A DNA stretch of 8,696 bases from CAYZSU01 sp964480565 (lineage in GTDB: Bacteria > UBA10199 > 2-02-FULL-44-16 > JAAZCA01): contig CAYZSU010000087.1 of assembly GCA_964480565.1 (NCBI GenBank), forward strand, positions 1 through 8,696, in the 5' to 3' direction. The first letter of the stretch is position 1; every line of letters begins with the position of its first letter. Shown here piece by piece: positions 1 through 6,122 of the stretch. The notes under the pieces were generated by a model. It was not told the origin of the DNA, did not search any database, and worked only from the letters and a program-made list of their open reading frames with translations. Both the position numbers and the translations under genes were made by a program.

Positions 1-66
1 CCCCCCACCTCAATAACGCAACGAAACCAACCCCCAAAACCCGCCCAAACCCCACCCCATCCGGCC
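1..66. other. C-rich, probably low-quality sequence end
   Basis: The first ~66 bases are strikingly rich in C and almost free of G, unlike everything after them. The kinase reading frame is nevertheless open through them and reads ITQRNQPPKPAQTPPHPAEKL. This resembles the coiled linker that usually precedes a histidine-kinase H-box, but with many residues turned to proline. My inference is that real coding sequence is present and many bases were miscalled as C near a contig or read end. A genuine proline-rich linker is the alternative. Confidence 0.45.
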
Positions 67-879
67 GAGAAACTGGCATCTATCGGACAATTAGCGGCAG
101 GAATTGCCCACGAGATCAACACACCTATTCAGTATGTTGGAGATAACACCCATTTCTTACAAGATTCTTTTAAAAAGATACTCTCCTTTTCGCAAAAAAC
201 AAAAATTTTGGTTGAAGCAGTTGCAGAAAATAAAGTGACCAATGATCTCCTACATGAAGTCCAGGAGGTCTATCTAAAATCAGATATGGATTACCTATGC
301 GAAGAAATTCCAAATGCGATTTCTCAATCTTTGGAAGGTAATAACAGGGTCGCAGAGATTGTCCTGGCAATGAAAGAGTTTGCTCATCCTGGAGGTCAGG
401 AAAAAACACCAGTAGATCTTAATCGTGCCATTCAGACAACGATCACGGTTGCTCGAAACGAATGGAAATATGTTGCTGAAATGGAAACTGACTTTGTCCC
501 CACTCTCCCTTTAGTGCCGTGTATGCCTGGCGAAATAAATCAAGTATTTTTGAACCTTATTGTCAATGCCGCTCATGCCATTCAAGAGAAAGTGGGCGAT
601 GGGAGCAAAGACAAAATCCATATCCAGACTAAAAATGATGAGGACTGGGTGGAAATCCGTGTGAGTGATACAGGAAACGGAATTCCAGAAGCAGTGAAGA
701 ATAGAATATTTGACCCTTTTTTTACGACCAAAGAGGTGGGCAAAGGATCTGGGCAGGGATTGGCGCTTGTCCGCTCTGTGATCGTCGATAAGCATCAGGG
801 GATGATTGATTTTGAAACGACGCTTGGAGAAGGAACAACTTTCATTGTTAAGCTGCCTTTGCAACAGGCTCTTAGGTGA
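1..879 (+). CDS. Sensor histidine kinase, C-terminal part (5' end outside window)
   Basis: This is the transmitter part of a two-component sensor kinase, which autophosphorylates on His and passes the phosphate to a response regulator. The frame is open from the left edge to TGA at 877-879, giving 292 visible codons. The H-box reads GQLAAGIAHEINTPIQYVGD with the phosphoacceptor His at visible codon 37 (bases 109-111). After a helical dimerisation segment the HATPase domain is complete. It has the N-box NQVFLNLIVNAAHAI (codons ~180-194), G1 DTGNGIP (~223), F-box FDPFFTTK (~238), and G2 GSGQGLALVRS (~249), where Gln-Gly-Leu-Ala replaces the usual TGLGL. The gene ends shortly after the domain, so there is no C-terminal receiver domain. 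Its sensor input region lies outside the window. No response regulator follows, so its partner is unknown. An ATG at 208 is internal, because the H-box lies upstream in the same frame. Confidence 0.93.
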   Translation, partial: PPTSITQRNQPPKPAQTPPHPAEKLASIGQLAAGIAHEINTPIQYVGDNTHFLQDSFKKILSFSQKTKILVEAVAENKVTNDLLHEVQEVYLKSDMDYLCEEIPNAISQSLEGNNRVAEIVLAMKEFAHPGGQEKTPVDLNRAIQTTITVARNEWKYVAEMETDFVPTLPLVPCMPGEINQVFLNLIVNAAHAIQEKVGDGSKDKIHIQTKNDEDWVEIRVSDTGNGIPEAVKNRIFDPFFTTKEVGKGSGQGLALVRSVIVDKHQGMIDFETTLGEGTTFIVKLPLQQALR

Positions 880-1148
880 AGATGTGTCACTATTAGCAAA
901 TTGAGATGAGATATATTAGTTTGCAAGAAAGTGTCATCCGAATAGGTTTTTGTTGTATTTGTGATTCGAGCCTGAGCTTGAAACGCTCGCTTAGTCGATG
1001 ATCAACAAAAAAGTGGCTCGGTTGTTTAGGCGAGCTCTTGGGCACTCAGAAAATTTGGCGAAGAAAAATTTCCCTGACTGAATATCGGACATTTACTAAC
1101 TTATAGGTTTACCATGCTTAGGTAGCATGCCCTAAAGATTAGTCACAA
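880..1148. other. Gene-free stretch with short complementary arms
   Basis: No convincing coding frame is visible here. Four 5-base arms alternate: CGAGC at 967-971, GCTCG at 985-989, GCTCG at 1016-1020 and CGAGC at 1031-1035. They can form two small hairpins, or cross-pair with 6-bp matches (CGAGCC 967-972 with GGCTCG 1015-1020; GCTCGC 985-990 with GCGAGC 1030-1035). This could be a structured leader or small RNA, or chance. I see no clear terminator for the kinase and no strong promoter for the next gene. Confidence 0.3.
1113..1129. repeat. Small hairpin, 6-bp arms
   Basis: CATGCT and AGCATG form a perfect 6-bp stem around a 5-base loop, TAGGT. Flanking TTTA (1108-1111) and TAAA (1133-1136) could add an outer stem across an asymmetric bulge. 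No T-run follows on either strand, so it is not a standard intrinsic terminator. It lies about 20 bases upstream of the methyltransferase remnant and could be part of its former control region. Confidence 0.3.
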
Positions 1149-1894
1149 ATAGATAATCAGTATGCAACGAAATTTGAAGAATTATTTTATTCCAAAACCA
1201 ATGAAAAAGACGTGGTTGCGAGGCTTTTGCACGAGCACTTTGTAGGCCGCTTAATTCATCATGCGCTTGATATTGGTGCAGGTCCAGGTGCGATTACAGC
1301 TGTTCTCAATCAATATGCAGATCACTTAAGTATTGTTGAGCCAAATCCAGCATATGAGGCAATACTGTCTCAACAATTTCCAAATAGCACATTGCTGATC
1401 GATGCATTTGAAAATATTACATTGATGGATTGCTATGATGTGATCTTAATGAATCAATGTCTGTATTATATTCAGGAAGAAAAGTGGTTTGCGATATGTC
1501 AAAAAGCGCTTTCTGCTTGCAGCTCAAAAGGTGAGATTCTTATCATATTGTTATCATATTGAATGATCATCATGCGGCAGAGCTTGATCGGATATTTGCA
1601 CGATATGCCGTGCTCAAGCCCCATTGTCAGTGGTGCTATATACCTCTTGATAAGTTTGTAAAACAGCTTCAAACACTCGGTTCCATTACAGTAATTCCAT
1701 ATTCCTATCATGTCATTTACAATAATGCGCAGGATTTCACTAAAGCGATACTGGATGCTATTTTGGATCTTGACTCGGATGATCTTGTGAAAAAAACAAA
1801 ACTAGATGTTGAGATATTTGCTGAATCATTTCGCTCAGCAGATGGACATTATACGCTGAATATCGATGCACAGATCATTTGTTGTCGTAAATAA
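1149..1894 (+). pseudogene. SAM-dependent class I methyltransferase, frameshifted and lacking a start
   Basis: This would encode a ~240-residue methyltransferase of the Methyltransf_11/12 type that moves a methyl group from S-adenosylmethionine to an unidentified acceptor. Motif I is LDIGAGPGAIT, followed by the acidic strand end IVEPNPAYEAIL and motif DVILMNQCLYYI. The frame is cut by TGA at 1560-1562. The remaining ~110 codons continue in another frame from 1562 to TAA at 1892-1894. The cause is visible: an 11-bp tandem duplication at 1540-1561. Removing one copy joins EILIIL directly to NDHHAAELDRIF and restores one continuous frame. At the 5' end the frame is open from 1143 and reads DNQYATKFEELFYSKTNEKD, which looks like a normal N-terminus. 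However, no ATG, GTG or TTG occurs before GTG 1212; an ATA at 1149 may be a mutated start. The two pieces may still be expressed as fragments. It was probably a single-gene transcription unit. Confidence 0.82.
1540..1561 (+). repeat. 11-bp perfect tandem duplication (two copies) that breaks the frame
   Basis: TTATCATATTG occurs at 1540-1550 and again at 1551-1561, with no partial third copy. Eleven bases is not a multiple of three, so the second copy shifts the methyltransferase into a stop at 1560. It is a typical slipped-strand or short-duplication product. Loss of one copy would restore the gene, so the state may be reversible. Confidence 0.9.
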
Positions 1895-1949
1895 ATTTCT
1901 TTCAAGGTTAATTGATTTTAAGTTCAATTGGCTACATTTCATCATAAAA

Positions 1950-1969
1950 AATTATATTGCTATATAATT
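1950..1969. terminator. Possible AT-rich terminator between convergent genes
   Basis: AATTATAT (1950-1957) and ATATAATT (1962-1969) form an 8-bp stem with a TGCT loop. It lies between the convergent methyltransferase remnant and the membrane-protein gene. The A-run at 1946-1950 becomes a T-run after the hairpin on the minus strand, which suits the membrane-protein transcript. A T-run at 1980-1987 lies on the plus-strand side. The stem has no G-C pairs, so efficiency is doubtful. Confidence 0.35.
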
Positions 1970-1976
1970 ATAAAAG

Positions 1977-2459
1977 TTATTTTTTTTGCATGGGTATGTC
2001 TGGAAACTTGCCAATATAGCGAATTGCAAAAAAGGCAGGAATGCCAAATTGAAATATGAATAATGGGTAAAGACAGGTAAACATGATTTTAAATGGCGTG
2101 TTGTTATTCAAAGGCAGATCCATATGGCTAAATCCATAAAAGACAAAACCCATTAAAGATAGATATAGTGCTAAGATAGCGAACTGCGCGAGGTGTTTGC
2201 CTAACGCATGTCCATATTTGATCTTTTTGGATGATAGAAAAAATATTACGCTGATAATTGTAAGTGTAGATAATATTGAATATGGAAATTGATGCGGTAT
2301 GTTAAACGGTGCTTTGTCAAGTGGTGTAATATGGTAGATTATGAAATTCCATAAACCGATGCCAATACAAATCCAAGCCAGGTAAGTCATTGCTATCGAT
2401 GTACGTTTGATGCTCGATGATATTTTTTGTATGTGTTTGTTTGAATGATGCGTGTTCAT
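1977..2459 (-). CDS. Small four-helix membrane protein of unknown function
   Basis: This is a 160-residue protein that I do not recognise. After a polar, basic N-terminus (residues 1-20) it has four hydrophobic stretches fit to span the inner membrane, at about 22-43, 59-77, 89-110 and 124-147. Basic SSKKIKYGH (76-84) lies between helices 2 and 3, suggesting a cytoplasmic loop there. There is no cleavable signal peptide and no catalytic motif. The start is well supported: the ATG at 2457-2459 is preceded by GAGGAG with 8 bases between. The gene stands alone, convergent with the methyltransferase remnant and divergent from the ATPase region. It could be a small inner-membrane accessory protein or an immunity-type protein; the sequence does not decide. 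Confidence 0.75.
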   Translation of the reverse strand: MNTHHSNKHIQKISSSIKRTSIAMTYLAWICIGIGLWNFIIYHITPLDKAPFNIPHQFPYSILSTLTIISVIFFLSSKKIKYGHALGKHLAQFAILALYLSLMGFVFYGFSHMDLPLNNNTPFKIMFTCLYPLFIFQFGIPAFFAIRYIGKFPDIPMQKK

Positions 2460-2467
2460 AATTAGTA

Positions 2468-2524
2468 CTCCTCATTTTTCAATATATTGTTTGGCTAATT
2501 TATAAAACATTGTAAAGATGTAAA
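2468..2524 (-). promoter_or_regulatory. Candidate promoter and ribosome binding site of the membrane-protein gene
   Basis: On the minus strand TTTACA (2519-2524) could be a -35 box, with TAAATT (2497-2502) as a -10 box after 16 bases. GAGGAG (2468-2473) is a strong Shine-Dalgarno sequence 8 bases before the ATG. The ribosome site is convincing; the promoter boxes are only moderate matches in AT-rich DNA. The promoter ends 5 bases from the half MITE beginning at 2529. Confidence 0.4.
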
Positions 2525-2528
2525 CTAT

Positions 2529-2638
2529 GGGACTGCCTCAAAATAGACAATTTGTGAGGTTGTTCAAAAATGCTTTAAGACTTGCTGGGGTTTCTATAAA
2601 ATTACTAAAGGTTTTAGGCATAAACGCGCCGAACACTA
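2529..2638 (+). mobile_element. Half copy of the MITE-like element
   Basis: The outer end GGGACTG, the inner end block (TTGTTCAAAAATG) and the internal block ACTAAAGG...GGCATAAACGC all recur in the complete element at 5911-6121. The outer ~45 bases match the left end of that element best, while the internal block matches the reverse complement of its right half. Similarity stops near 2638, about where the palindromic centre of the complete copy begins. No second end is found downstream. It has no coding capacity. The half element sits upstream of the DUF4143 ATPase, so the missing half may have been lost or replaced when that gene arrived. Confidence 0.7.
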
Positions 2639-2655
2639 ATGGATTTCTACATTCT

Positions 2656-2702
2656 ATAGACTGTATTCCGAATATAGCTGACAGTTTCGGAATACAGTCT
2701 AT
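2656..2702. repeat. Perfect 17-bp inverted repeat upstream of the DUF4143 ATPase
   Basis: ATAGACTGTATTCCGAA (2656-2672) and its exact reverse complement (2686-2702) flank a 13-base spacer. Its core, 2667-2694, recurs with 25 of 28 matches at 2805-2832. No T-run follows, so it is not a simple terminator. It could be an operator, an RNA hairpin in the ATPase leader or a recombination site. Confidence 0.85.
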
Positions 2703-2804
2703 CGATATCAAGGAAAAATACCATTCATTGTATTGTCTATTTACGCTATTAACTCACTTTAAAACTATTTTAATGTATGTTGGGAAGTTAACTATTGACT
2801 ATGC

Positions 2805-2832
2805 TCCGAATATAGCCGATAATTTCGGAATA
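2805..2832. repeat. Second copy of the palindromic motif, ending on the ATPase start codon
   Basis: This 28-base unit matches 2667-2694 with three differences, all in or near the spacer. TCCGAA (2805-2810) and TTCGGA (2824-2829) make a 6-bp stem with the same 13-base spacer length as copy 1. The stem ends three bases before the ATG at 2832, so the repeat occupies the place of a Shine-Dalgarno sequence. The two copies are 138 bases apart. Confidence 0.8.
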
Positions 2833-3998
2833 TGATCCAGAGACAAGAAAAGCTAAACAATAAACATCACTTATTTCTATTTGGCGCAAGGGGTACCGGT
2901 AAGACAACGCTGTTAAAATCACTTTTTTCAAACGATAATACGCTATGGATCGACTTATTGAAAGATAACGATGAAGAACGCTATGGTAGATATCCCGACG
3001 AGCTAAGCCATGTATTAAATGAACGGCATTATGAATGCATTATCATCGATGAAGTGCAAAAATCCCCCAAGTTATTGGATATTGTTCACAGGGAAATAGA
3101 ACGAAAAAAGAATGTACAGTTTGTACTCACCGGTTCCAGTGCACGAAAATTAAAGCAAGGCCATGCGAACTTACTTGCTGGCCGAGCATTTACCTATCAT
3201 CTATTTCCATTTACTACATATGAATTGGGCAGTCATTTTCACCTGCAGAACGTATTGGAATTTGGCACATTACCTCAACTTTTTGAATATGATAGCGCAG
3301 AGGATAAAAATGATTTTTTACGGTCCTATGTGAAAACATATTTAAGAGAAGAAATACAAATAGAGCAGCTCATCAGAAAGCTAAATCCATTTCGAGATTT
3401 CCTGGAAATTGCTGCGCAAAGCAATGGTAAAATAATTAATTATTCAAAAATTGCCAGAGATATTGGCGTAGATGATAAAACCGTATATAACTATTTTTCC
3501 ATATTGGAAGACACGCTCATTGGATTTTATCTTCGCCCTTTTCACCGATCGATTAGAAAACAACAAAGAGAATCGCCAAAATTTTATTTTTTTGATACTG
3601 GCATCGTGAGAGCACTGAATAAAACATTGCGTATCCCGTTACTACCTCATACCTATGCATTCGGCAATGCCTTTGAACACTGGATCATCTTAGAATGTTA
3701 CCGAGTCAATGAATATAAACGGCTGGACTATACACTCTCCTATTTACGAACAAAAAATGATGTTGAAATCGATTTAGTTATTCAACGACCCGCACAACCG
3801 GATTTGCTTATTGAAATAAAATCGACCACACATGTCACACAGGAGCATATCTCTAAATTAAAACAGTTCAAAGCCGATTGGAATCAACCATGCGATGCAC
3901 AAGTTTGGTCATTAGATCCACAGGCCAAAAATATATCGGAGATTGAGTGTCTACACTGGACGAATGGTCTTTTAAATTATTCAGAACTCGATAAATAA
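2832..3998 (+). CDS. ATP-binding protein of the AAA_14/DUF4143 type
   Basis: This 388-residue protein has the family's usual length and order. Walker A is GARGTGKT (18-25), Walker B is ECIIIDEVQ (68-76), and a sensor-like TGSSARKL lies at 100-107. A winged-helix-like segment follows (~195-232, ARDIGVDDKTVYNYFSILEDT). The C-terminal DUF4143 part has FYFFDTGIVRAL (251-262) and then a PD-(D/E)XK-like set: GNAFEHWIILE (278-288), VEIDLVI (311-317) and LLIEIKST (325-332). Members are widespread in bacteria and archaea, often patchy and present in many copies. Their cellular role is not established; the nuclease-like motif suggests nucleic-acid contact, and some resemble antitoxin or defence components by context only. 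The frame has a stop at 2820-2822, so the ATG at 2832 is the first possible start. There is no good Shine-Dalgarno sequence and a hairpin repeat sits directly before it. No partner gene is obvious. Confidence 0.9.
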   Translation: MIQRQEKLNNKHHLFLFGARGTGKTTLLKSLFSNDNTLWIDLLKDNDEERYGRYPDELSHVLNERHYECIIIDEVQKSPKLLDIVHREIERKKNVQFVLTGSSARKLKQGHANLLAGRAFTYHLFPFTTYELGSHFHLQNVLEFGTLPQLFEYDSAEDKNDFLRSYVKTYLREEIQIEQLIRKLNPFRDFLEIAAQSNGKIINYSKIARDIGVDDKTVYNYFSILEDTLIGFYLRPFHRSIRKQQRESPKFYFFDTGIVRALNKTLRIPLLPHTYAFGNAFEHWIILECYRVNEYKRLDYTLSYLRTKNDVEIDLVIQRPAQPDLLIEIKSTTHVTQEHISKLKQFKADWNQPCDAQVWSLDPQAKNISEIECLHWTNGLLNYSELDK

Positions 3999-4016
3999 TA
4001 TGAAAATAAATGTAGG

Positions 4017-4057
4017 GCAGTTCCATAAATTCCCAATTGCTTTTTTAAAAGAACTAT
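4017..4057 (+). repeat. Repeat family 2, right part
   Basis: Bases 4029-4057 are identical (29 of 29) to 6216-6244, and 4017-4031 match 6197-6211 at 13 of 15. Relative to the complete copy, seven bases (TCTAATT) are missing in between. The segment lies between the DUF4143 ATPase and the SnoaL-like gene, and its complete relative lies before the sulfotransferase gene. The conserved tail contains CTTTTTTAAAAG. Confidence 0.8.
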
Positions 4058-4110
4058 TTTTATTTGTGTATTTGAGAGATGAGCGAATGCTAAGTGAGGA
4101 GAGGTAAAGA

Positions 4111-4482
4111 ATGAGTAAGGACATTGTTAAACAGTTATGGCAAATTTTTCATAAAAGACAATTTTTAGAGGCCAAACCGCTTTTGGCCGATTGCTTTGTG
4201 TGCGTGTGGCCGCAGTCAAATGAACTCATTCGTGGTGCTGATAATTTTATAGCTCTTAACAAAAACTATCCAGGTGAATGGGCCGTCGAATGTAGCCGAG
4301 TTATCAGCGATGGTGATAATGTTGTTTCTGAAGCTAAACTGACTTGTAAAAGACAGATTGTATATGCAACTTCGTTCTTTGAATTTGAAGATAATAAAAT
4401 TGCTCGCATAACCGAGTATTGGTGTGAACCCTATGCCGCATCAGATTGGCGCAAGAAGTGGACAGAAAAAATTGTAGGATAG
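4111..4482 (+). CDS. SnoaL-like / NTF2-like protein
   Basis: This 123-residue protein is consistent with the SnoaL-like branch of the NTF2 superfamily, small cone-shaped folds that bind hydrophobic ligands and include isomerases and cyclases. Supporting features are the N-terminal helix pair (IVKQLWQIFHKRQFLEAKPLLADCF), the loop with WPQSNELIRGADNFIALN (33-50), and the strand pattern VVSEAKLTC / YATSFFEFEDNKIARITEYW (71-104). The last of these is the typical end of such domains. There is no signal peptide, so it should be cytoplasmic. The start is firm: AGGAGAGG at 4097-4104 lies six bases before the ATG. Residues that would fix a substrate cannot be assigned. It stands alone between two repeat-2 fragments and converges on the next ATPase gene, so it is probably an independent accessory gene. 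Confidence 0.72.
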   Translation: MSKDIVKQLWQIFHKRQFLEAKPLLADCFVCVWPQSNELIRGADNFIALNKNYPGEWAVECSRVISDGDNVVSEAKLTCKRQIVYATSFFEFEDNKIARITEYWCEPYAASDWRKKWTEKIVG

Positions 4483-4545
4483 GATTGCCCTCAAAACCTC
4501 AAAACACCCATCTTTCTAACAGTTCCAAAATGCTCGTAATTTCTA

Positions 4546-4626
4546 TGAAAGTGAATCGATCCAATGTGGCTGGAGTAAAGGAGTTTTAGAACACTAAATT
4601 GCGACACTTTTTTATGAGGGTAGTTT
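4546..4626 (+). repeat. Repeat family 2, left part
   Basis: It aligns without gaps to 6123-6203 with 72 of 81 identical bases; most differences are transitions. Similarity fades just inside the 3' end of the ATPase_2 gene (stop at 4629-4631), so the repeat forms its downstream flank. The right part of the repeat is not here but occurs separately at 4017-4057, upstream of the SnoaL-like gene. Confidence 0.85.
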
Positions 4627-4628
4627 AG

Positions 4629-5807
4629 TTAAATTTCAAGAAATTGTTCATAATAGGAAGGGTCGTAGAGAGAGCGTATGTAATCTTCAAAAAATAGGTT
4701 TTCAAATCTATATTTCCCAGCTTCAATCTTTCTTAATATGCCCTTTGTTTCAAGCTGGTTTAATGCCTGCGCTATTCGTGCAGAGTCTATATTTTTCTTT
4801 AATCCATCTTTTGAAAAGAGTTTTTCAGAACCTTGAGTGGCTAAACAAAAACAGATTTGTTTTGCCAGACGAAAACGACCTAAGTCGCTCCATACTCGTT
4901 CTAAACTATTTTTAAGACTTAAAAAACCCTTACGATAACCCGCATGTATGGTACTAGTGTCGATTGTTTTAATATTATTTATCAAGGCATATTCATATAC
5001 ATGATTTGCCAAGACCTTTGTATAGTAAGGATGAGTCGCAGTCCATCGACACAATTCAAATGCGCTGTCATCGCTTATTTGCATGTTTTCATTTTTTAAT
5101 GTGGATATGATATATGTTGCAAAGTCCTCTATATCTAGGGAGCCAAGGTGAATTTCTTTTGCAAATCCGTAAAATGGTTCATTTGGATTGGAAAATACTT
5201 TCTTTATGATTGATTCCTGACTTCCAGAGAAAATATATGTACTGTTTTGATGATGTTGAAGTTTGGCGCGCATAATCTTGAGAATCTGTGGGTCAATCGC
5301 GTTTATTTCTCCAAACTCATCAAAGGCACAGATCAGCTTTTTCTTTCTCTTGATGGCATATTGATCAATTAAATCAAAACTTGCTTTTAAAATATCATTT
5401 TCAGAGGCATTGGGATCTCTGATGACAGCGATAAGTTCAAAATCCTTGTAAGCGACTTTAAATTCTTCAAATTGCAGCAATTCTTTGATTTTTGTCGATA
5501 AAGATCGCATCAATTTTTTTAATCGTTTGTTTTTCGTGCCAACTATTGCAGATGCAATTTCTTGGGCAAGATCGCTAGGTGAATATGCCGAAGACAAGTC
5601 AATATAAGTCGTGTAAAATCCTTCTTTTCTTAAACGCTTTAAACTCTCTAAGATAACGGATGTTTTTCCCGTACGTCTCGGATTTGGCAATATTAGACTT
5701 TGGCCGCCACGGAGGTCATTTAAAATATTGTTGATATCCTCTTCTCGACCAATAAGATTTTTTCCAGTAACTGGCGTACCATATGGAAATAATTGATATG
5801 TTGCCAC
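4629..5807 (-). CDS. Archaeal-type ATPase (ATPase_2/PF01637-like)
   Basis: This 392-residue STAND/AAA-type P-loop protein starts with the family's short lead, FPYGTPVTGKNLIGREEDI. Walker A is NPRRTGKTS (42-50), in which Asn replaces the first Gly of the normal GPRRTGKT. Walker B is KKLICAFDEFGEI (156-168), and the sensor segment is YIFSGSQESI (191-200). Residues ~220-300 form the helical lid (LGSLDIEDFATYI, ATHPYYTKVLANHVYEYA). A winged-helix-like end follows (~310-380; ARIAQALNQLETKGILRKIEAGKYRFENLFFEDYIRSL). Such proteins are common in archaea and patchy in bacteria. Their role is unproven, and the winged helix suggests DNA or protein docking. The start is GTG at 5805-5807, chosen because GGAGGT at 5811-5816 lies three bases upstream and the family N-terminus begins there. 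It is not closely related to the DUF4143 ATPase nearby. The gene is monocistronic, with repeat family 2 at its 3' side and a MITE on its 5' side. Confidence 0.9.
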   Translation of the reverse strand: MATYQLFPYGTPVTGKNLIGREEDINNILNDLRGGQSLILPNPRRTGKTSVILESLKRLRKEGFYTTYIDLSSAYSPSDLAQEIASAIVGTKNKRLKKLMRSLSTKIKELLQFEEFKVAYKDFELIAVIRDPNASENDILKASFDLIDQYAIKRKKKLICAFDEFGEINAIDPQILKIMRAKLQHHQNSTYIFSGSQESIIKKVFSNPNEPFYGFAKEIHLGSLDIEDFATYIISTLKNENMQISDDSAFELCRWTATHPYYTKVLANHVYEYALINNIKTIDTSTIHAGYRKGFLSLKNSLERVWSDLGRFRLAKQICFCLATQGSEKLFSKDGLKKNIDSARIAQALNQLETKGILRKIEAGKYRFENLFFEDYIRSLYDPSYYEQFLEI

Positions 5808-5910
5808 TCGACCTCCAAAGTAGTAGATATAATTACTAATACAAATCCTAACTAATATATATTGTTACATATATCAAGATGATAGTTGTATATTGGGAAA
5901 TATGTCTGAT

Positions 5911-6121
5911 GGGACTGGTGAAAAATAGCAATTTGTGGGGTTGTTCAAAAATGCCCAGATTCTAGGCTCCCGCAAACAAGACTTCACTTAGCAGCCGTAT
6001 ATTAATACGATTGCTAAGTGTTAGTTGCGTTTATGCCTGAAACCTTTAGTAGTTTAATAGAGGTTAGGCAATCTGAACATTTTTGAACAGTCCCTGTAAT
6101 TGCTATTTCGATGGCAGTCCC
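5911..6121. mobile_element. MITE-like non-autonomous element, 211 bp, nested terminal inverted repeats
   Basis: The ends are GGGACTG (5911-5917) and CAGTCCC (6115-6121). Just inside, AAATAGCAATT recurs inverted. Further in, a second inverted pair, GGGGTTGTTCAAAAATG (from 5937) against CATTTTTGAACAGTCCC (6078-6094), marks a nested inner element. Its bases continue into an AGATT-type block. The element has no coding frame of note, so a transposase would have to act in trans. The GGGACTGTTCAAAAATG-type end recalls IS5-like transposon ends, but I cannot name the parent. No clear target-site duplication is visible. It lies on the upstream side of the ATPase_2 gene and next to repeat family 2. Confidence 0.78.
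5985..6020. repeat. Palindromic centre of the MITE
   Basis: CACTTAGCA (5985-5993) pairs with TGCTAAGTG (6012-6020), and CGTAT (5996-6000) pairs with ATACG (6005-6009). A two-base mismatch separates the stems, and the loop is ATTA. Together with the terminal repeats, the whole element could fold as one long imperfect hairpin. The half copy at 2529-2638 ends at this centre. Confidence 0.8.
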
Positions 6122-6122
6122 C

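Noticed and set aside
511..864. Minus-strand frame opposite the histidine kinase
   Set aside because: It is antisense to a clear HATPase domain, has no ribosome site and shows no recognisable motif.
1162..1245. ATG at 1162 as the methyltransferase start
   Set aside because: It is in a different frame from the methyltransferase and meets a stop after about 27 codons.
2656..2832. CRISPR array or integron attC sites
   Set aside because: There are only two palindromic copies, unequal in arm length and 138 bases apart, with no cas or integrase gene and no attC core bases.
2527..2835. A 102-codon plus-strand frame with two PNIAD-type repeats, overlapping the ATPase start by ATGA
   Set aside because: Its first third is the half MITE and its repeats are the palindromic DNA motif. 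It has no ribosome site and no protein-like composition, so it is probably not a gene, although coupled translation cannot be excluded.
5911..6121. Target-site duplication around the MITE
   Set aside because: Flanks TCTGAT and CTGAAA share CTGA, but not directly abutting both ends. I could not define a convincing duplication.
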